Assembly: GCA_033875255.1 (NCBI GenBank)
Contig: JAWZSN010000005.1
Span: 62,001 to 126,000 of the forward strand
Direction of reading: 5' to 3'
DNA: 64,000 nucleotides
Origin: Marinimicrococcus sp033875255
GTDB taxonomy: Bacteria; Pseudomonadota; Alphaproteobacteria; Geminicoccales; Geminicoccaceae
Shown here: in pieces, positions 60,722 through 64,000 of the stretch
Numbering within the stretch: position 1 is the first letter of the stretch
Layout of the letters: each line of letters begins with the position of its first letter
The notes under the pieces: generated by a model
The model's database searches: none
Told to the model about the DNA's origin: nothing
Seen by the model: the letters and a program-made list of their open reading frames with translations, nothing else
Program-made: the position numbers and the translations under genes

Positions 60722-61855
60722 CTAGTCGAGGCTTGCCAGCAGCGAGGCGAGGAGGGCGGTGCGGCGCGGCAGCTCGCTCACGATGATGTGCTCGCCGAAG
60801 GTGTGCAGGCCGGCACCGACGACGCCCAGGCCGTCGAGCGTGGGAATGCCCATCGCCCCGGTGAAGTTGCCGTCGCTGCCGCCGCCGAACTGGCCGTGCT
60901 CTAGCTCGAGATCCATCTGCGCGGCAAAGGCCCGGGCCGTCTCGTAGAGCGCCATGGTGCCGGGGCTCGCTTCGAAGAGCGGGCGGACCGGCCCGGAGGT
61001 CACCTCGACGCGCACCCCGTCGCGCTCGCCCTCGAGCCCCGCCATCCGCTGCCGGATCTCGGCGAAGGCGGCCTCGTCAGGGGCGACGCACAGCACCTGC
61101 GCCCGGCACTCGATCGCGATCACGTTGACGAAGATGCCGCCGCCGACGATGCCGACCCGGTAGGTGATACCGCGCTCCGGCCGCGAGCCTGCCTCGATCT
61201 CCTCGATCAGCCGGGCCATCACGCGGATGGCACTCTTGCCCTCGGGGCTGGGCGTGCCGGCGTGGGCCGGCCTGCCGTGGGTGGTGACCCAGAACCGCAG
61301 GATCGCGTGCCGGCCGGTTACGCAGCTCGTCCCGTGGGTCGGCTCCGGCACCAGCACGAGCTTGTGCCGGCGCGCCTCTTCCTCGATGAGCGCGCGGCTG
61401 GACGGGCTGCCGACCTCCTCGTCGGGGATCAGCATGATGGTCACGGGCAAGGGCGTGCGCCCCATCTGCCGGCGGACCTCGCGCAGCGCCACGAGGGCCG
61501 CCCAGGTACCGCCCTTCATGTCCATGATGCCGGGCCCGTAAGCGCGGTCGCCCTCGCGGCGGACCCGCAGCTTCTCCTCGATCGTGCCCAAGGGATGGAC
61601 GGTATCGAGATGAGCCAGGACGAGGATGCCCGGGCCTTCGCTCTGCCCGTCGAAATGCGCTTTCACCACGTCGCCATAGCCGGGCTGGCCAGCGACGCGC
61701 TCGATCCGCGCGCCGAGGCCGGCGAGGTCCGCGGCGGCCACGTCCATCATCCGGTTGACGGCGTCGGGCGCTATGGTCGGGCTCTCGATGCGCACCCAGC
61801 GCAGCAGGCCTTCGAGTATCTCCTCCGCGTCGAAGCGGCTGGGCGCGAACATCAT
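60722..61855 (-). CDS. M20 family metallopeptidase
   Basis: A 377-aa zinc peptidase of the M20 (carboxypeptidase G2/ArgE/DapE) family. Metal ligands and catalytic residues are in LAHLDTVHPLG (His82, Asp84), GPGIMDMKGGTWA (bridging Asp112), IPDEEVGS (Glu146 base, Glu147) and LVPEPTHGT. The dimerisation lid has HGRPAHAGTPSPEGKSAIRV. C-terminal QFGGGSDGNF and GLGVVGAGLHTFGEHI supply the last metal His. No signal peptide is seen. Closest known style is glutamate carboxypeptidase. ATG at 61855 (second in-frame Met next to it). Divergent from the TRAP operon. Confidence 0.9.
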   Translation of the reverse strand: MMFAPSRFDAEEILEGLLRWVRIESPTIAPDAVNRMMDVAAADLAGLGARIERVAGQPGYGDVVKAHFDGQSEGPGILVLAHLDTVHPLGTIEEKLRVRREGDRAYGPGIMDMKGGTWAALVALREVRRQMGRTPLPVTIMLIPDEEVGSPSSRALIEEEARRHKLVLVPEPTHGTSCVTGRHAILRFWVTTHGRPAHAGTPSPEGKSAIRVMARLIEEIEAGSRPERGITYRVGIVGGGIFVNVIAIECRAQVLCVAPDEAAFAEIRQRMAGLEGERDGVRVEVTSGPVRPLFEASPGTMALYETARAFAAQMDLELEHGQFGGGSDGNFTGAMGIPTLDGLGVVGAGLHTFGEHIIVSELPRRTALLASLLASLD

Positions 61856-61988
61856 GAAGCGGCCTCCCCGGAAACGTCGCTGCTCTTCTGCTCCGTCATC
61901 CTTCCCGCCGAGAGGCGGTGCCGCAAGCGCCCACCGCGCAGGCGAGCGATGCCGTTAGCGCGCAGGTCGCGAAATTTCCGTTCAAGGC

Positions 61989-62020
61989 GACCAAACTATT
62001 TGAGAGAGCAACTATTGGTC
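61989..62020. promoter_or_regulatory. AT-rich control region with inverted repeat before the TRAP operon
   Basis: GACCAA (61989-61994) and TTGGTC (62015-62020) form an inverted repeat with a 20-bp centre containing two copies of AACTATT. The region 61970-62040 is clearly less GC-rich than its surroundings and lies 118 bp before dctP, so it probably carries the promoter and an operator. Confidence 0.4.
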
Positions 62021-62137
62021 AAAGTAAAAGCGCGCATTCGACTGTTCGTGAAGGCGCTTCTCGTCGCTTCTCTGTTGCCAGACCGCGGTGCCATGGTAAT
62101 GCGTAATGCCAAGGAACGAAGTGTAAGGGAGGCGAGA

Positions 62138-63283
62138 ATGACGGACTCTATCATGCCCGCTTCGACTCCGGGCGCCAATCGCCGGCGGTTCCTCAAGGGC
62201 GGTGCCATGGTCGCGGCGGCCGGTGCCGCGACCGTCGCCATGCCGAACGTCAGCCGTGCCGAGACCACCGTGCTCAAGATGCAGGGGGCGTGGGGGGCCA
62301 AGGACATCTTCAACGACATGGCGATGGAATATGTCGACCGCGTCAACAAGATGGCCGGCAACCGCCTCAAGATCGAGTACCTGATCGCCGGCGCGGTGGT
62401 GAAGCCCTTCAGCCTGCAGGATGCGGTGCACGAGGGTATCCTCGATGCCGGCCACCACGTCTCGGCCTACTGGTACGGCAAGCACAAGGCCGCCTCGTTC
62501 TTCGGCACCAGCCCGTGCTGGGGCTGGACCGCGCACCAGGGGCTGGGCTGGATCCAGGCCGGCGGCGGCAAGGATCTCTACAAGGAGCTGATCCAGGACA
62601 TTCTCGGGCTCAACATCGTCGGCTTCTTCGCGATGCCGATGCCGACCCAGCCGCTCGGCTGGTTCAAGAACAAGCCCGAGACGCCTGCCGACCTGCAGGG
62701 CCTCAAGTACCGCACCGTCGGTCTCGCCGCCGACGTCATGCAGTCCATGGGCATGGCGGTGGCCCAGCTGCCGGGCGGCGAGATCCTGCCCGCCATGGAG
62801 CGCGGCGTCATCGATGCATTCGAATACAACAACCCCACCTCGGACCGTCGCTTCGGCGCCCAGGACGTGTCCAAGACCTACATGATGAGTAGCTACCACC
62901 AGGCGACCGAGTATTTCGAGATCATCTTCAACAAGGACAAGTTCGAATCGCTTCCCGCCGAGCATCAGGCGATCATCGAGCATGGCGCCGAGGCTGCCAG
63001 CACCGCGAACTTCGCGCTGGCGCTCGACAACTACTCCAAGGACCTCGAGGCGCTGCGGGACAAGGACGGGGTCAAGGTCTATCGCACCTCGCAGGCGATC
63101 CTCGACGCCGAGCTCAAGGCCTGGGACAAGGTCATGGAGGGGCTCATGAGCGACCCCTACATCCAAAAGGTGGTCGAGAGCCAGAAGGAATGGGCCAAGC
63201 GGGTGGCCTATTACGAGCTCTTCAACGCCGCCGACTACAAGCTCGCCTACGAGCATTATTTCGGCAAGCTCGAGGGCCTTTGA
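62138..63283 (+). CDS. dctP: TRAP transporter substrate-binding protein DctP
   Basis: A 381-aa periplasmic protein with a Tat signal (NRRRFLKGG, Arg15-Arg16, then a hydrophobic stretch ending SRA/ET near residue 41). GWFKNKPETPADLQGLKYRT (with the ligand carboxylate Arg in KYRT), VAQLPGGEILPAMERGVIDA and EYNNPTSDRRFGAQ are typical of DctP proteins of the TakP/2-oxoacid branch. Ligand: probably a keto acid or related carboxylate; not determinable. ATG at 62138 with AAGGGAGG. Confidence 0.93.
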   Translation: MTDSIMPASTPGANRRRFLKGGAMVAAAGAATVAMPNVSRAETTVLKMQGAWGAKDIFNDMAMEYVDRVNKMAGNRLKIEYLIAGAVVKPFSLQDAVHEGILDAGHHVSAYWYGKHKAASFFGTSPCWGWTAHQGLGWIQAGGGKDLYKELIQDILGLNIVGFFAMPMPTQPLGWFKNKPETPADLQGLKYRTVGLAADVMQSMGMAVAQLPGGEILPAMERGVIDAFEYNNPTSDRRFGAQDVSKTYMMSSYHQATEYFEIIFNKDKFESLPAEHQAIIEHGAEAASTANFALALDNYSKDLEALRDKDGVKVYRTSQAILDAELKAWDKVMEGLMSDPYIQKVVESQKEWAKRVAYYELFNAADYKLAYEHYFGKLEGL

Positions 63284-63312
63284 GCCCAGCGGCCGAGCCG
63301 GCACTGTCGGGG

Positions 63313-63340
63313 GCGGGGCGGCGCCGGCGCGCCGCCCCGC
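63313..63340 (+). promoter_or_regulatory. Perfect 12-bp hairpin between dctP and dctQ
   Basis: GCGGGGCGGCGC (63313-63324) pairs with GCGCCGCCCCGC (63329-63340), loop CGGC. It lies in the 91-bp gap between the binding-protein gene and the permease genes. Such hairpins often protect the upstream mRNA or reduce read-through, giving much more binding protein than permease; no U-tract follows, so it is not a full terminator. Confidence 0.7.
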
Positions 63341-63374
63341 TCGTGATCCAAGCCCACGAGCGCAGGAGGCCGAG

Positions 63375-63965
63375 GTGTCAGGTTTCGTTCGCTTCGTCGA
63401 CCGCCTCAACCTGTGGATCGGCCACAGCTTCGCCTGGACCATCCTCATCCTCACCTTCGCGGTGAGCTACGAGGTGTTGGTGCGCTACGCGCTGCGCGCG
63501 CCCACCAGCTGGTCCTACGACATCAGCTACATGATGTACGGCGCGCTGTTCTTGATGGCCGGCGCCTACACGCTCTCGCGTAACGGCCATGTCCGCGGCG
63601 ACTTTCTCTACCGGCTGTGGCCGCCGCGGGTGCAGGCGGCGGTCGACTTCGTCCTCTATATCTTCTTCCTGCTGCCGGGCTGCGCCGCGCTGTTCTATTC
63701 CGGCTGGAGCTTTGCCGCGCAGTCGTGGCGCTATGGCGAGGTCAGCATCTTCAGCCCGGCGGGGCTGCCGATCTACCCGATGAAGACGCTGATCCCGATC
63801 GCCGGGCTCCTGCTGGTGCTTCAGGGGCTGGCGGAGATGGCACGCTGCGTCGAGTGCATGCGGGCCGGGCAGTGGCCGCGCCGCCTGCATGACGTGGAGG
63901 AGCTGGAGACCGCGGTGCTCCATCATGTCGAGCACGAGAAGCGTGCCGACGGAGAGCCGCGATGA
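63375..63965 (+). CDS. dctQ: TRAP transporter small permease DctQ
   Basis: A 196-aa membrane protein with four helices, the DctQ family. VSYEVLVRYALRAPTSWSYD followed by ISYMMYGALFLMAGAYTLSR is the signature (the R-Y...P-x-x-W/S-x-E/D motif), then NGHVRGDFLYRLWPPRVQAA and SPAGLPIYPMKTLIPIAGLL. GTG start at 63375 with AGGAGG. The stop overlaps the dctM start (ATGA at 63962-63965), so the two permease subunits are translationally coupled. Confidence 0.93.
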   Translation: MSGFVRFVDRLNLWIGHSFAWTILILTFAVSYEVLVRYALRAPTSWSYDISYMMYGALFLMAGAYTLSRNGHVRGDFLYRLWPPRVQAAVDFVLYIFFLLPGCAALFYSGWSFAAQSWRYGEVSIFSPAGLPIYPMKTLIPIAGLLLVLQGLAEMARCVECMRAGQWPRRLHDVEELETAVLHHVEHEKRADGEPR

Positions 63966-64000
63966 TGACCGACCCGCAGATCGCCGTCTTCATGATGGGC
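63962..64000 (+). CDS. dctM: TRAP transporter large permease DctM (5' end only)
   Basis: Only 13 codons lie in the window (MMTDPQIAVFMMG). Position directly after dctQ with an ATGA overlap, and the start of a hydrophobic stretch (QIAVFMMG), make the DctM large permease subunit the expected product. The sequence itself is too short to prove it. Confidence 0.7.
   Translation, partial: MMTDPQIAVFMMG

Overview
The window is high-GC chromosomal DNA, very probably from an alphaproteobacterium related to the Rhodospirillales (broad sense, including Geminicoccales-like lineages). Evidence: the order glnD-murJ-trpS, the order miaB-phoH-ybeY-corC-lnt-HTH-metK-trmB, the order rimP-nusA-ylxR-infB-rbfA-truB-rpsO-pnp, a MucR/Ros regulator, an Irr-type Fur protein, a Cbp3/UQCC-type bc1 chaperone, frequent GTG/TTG starts and many ATGA/GTGA coupled overlaps. 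No rRNA, tRNA or CRISPR array was found. Species cannot be named from the sequence.

Layout. 1-7 kb: the 5' end of plsX, a YceD (DUF177) protein, a bc1 assembly chaperone, bamE, a K+-independent proton-pumping pyrophosphatase (hppA), a RidA-like protein, a secreted SNase and a CapA-like metallophosphatase. 7-14.7 kb: a purine nucleoside permease-like protein and a carbohydrate block (GH15, GH144-type, fused ABC transporter, GH3). None of the three hydrolases has a visible signal peptide, which suggests intracellular processing of glucans. 14.7-16.4 kb: two decayed insertion-sequence remnants back to back (IS1595-type on +, IS481-type on -). 16.4-19.4 kb: a secreted Gly/Ser/Thr-rich protein and a translationally coupled pair of unknown genes. 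20.3-25.4 kb: cytochrome c maturation genes ccmDEFGHI, tightly overlapped, without ccmABC.

25.5-52.3 kb is a dense housekeeping region on the plus strand: PII uridylylation (glnD), lipid II flippase (murJ), tRNA charging and modification (trpS, tsaB, miaB, trmB, truB), Fe-S delivery (NifU-like), SAM synthesis (metK), ribosome maturation (ybeY, rimP, rbfA), transcription and translation factors (nusA, infB), S15 and PNPase. Regulatory structures there include a rimP leader with hairpin and an apparently non-canonical start, and a long nested hairpin between rpsO and pnp.

52.5-64 kb: a flavin oxidoreductase with an extra Cys motif, irr with a clear promoter, an SH3 protein convergent with it, a 2-hydroxyacid dehydrogenase, a GNAT protein, an EamA exporter, a DUF2945/DUF3140 pair, an unrecognised three-gene operon (zinc-ribbon-like protein, four-helix membrane protein with an internal frame switch, SAF-like protein), an M20 peptidase, and the start of a TRAP transporter operon (dctP, dctQ, dctM) with a perfect 12-bp hairpin between dctP and dctQ.
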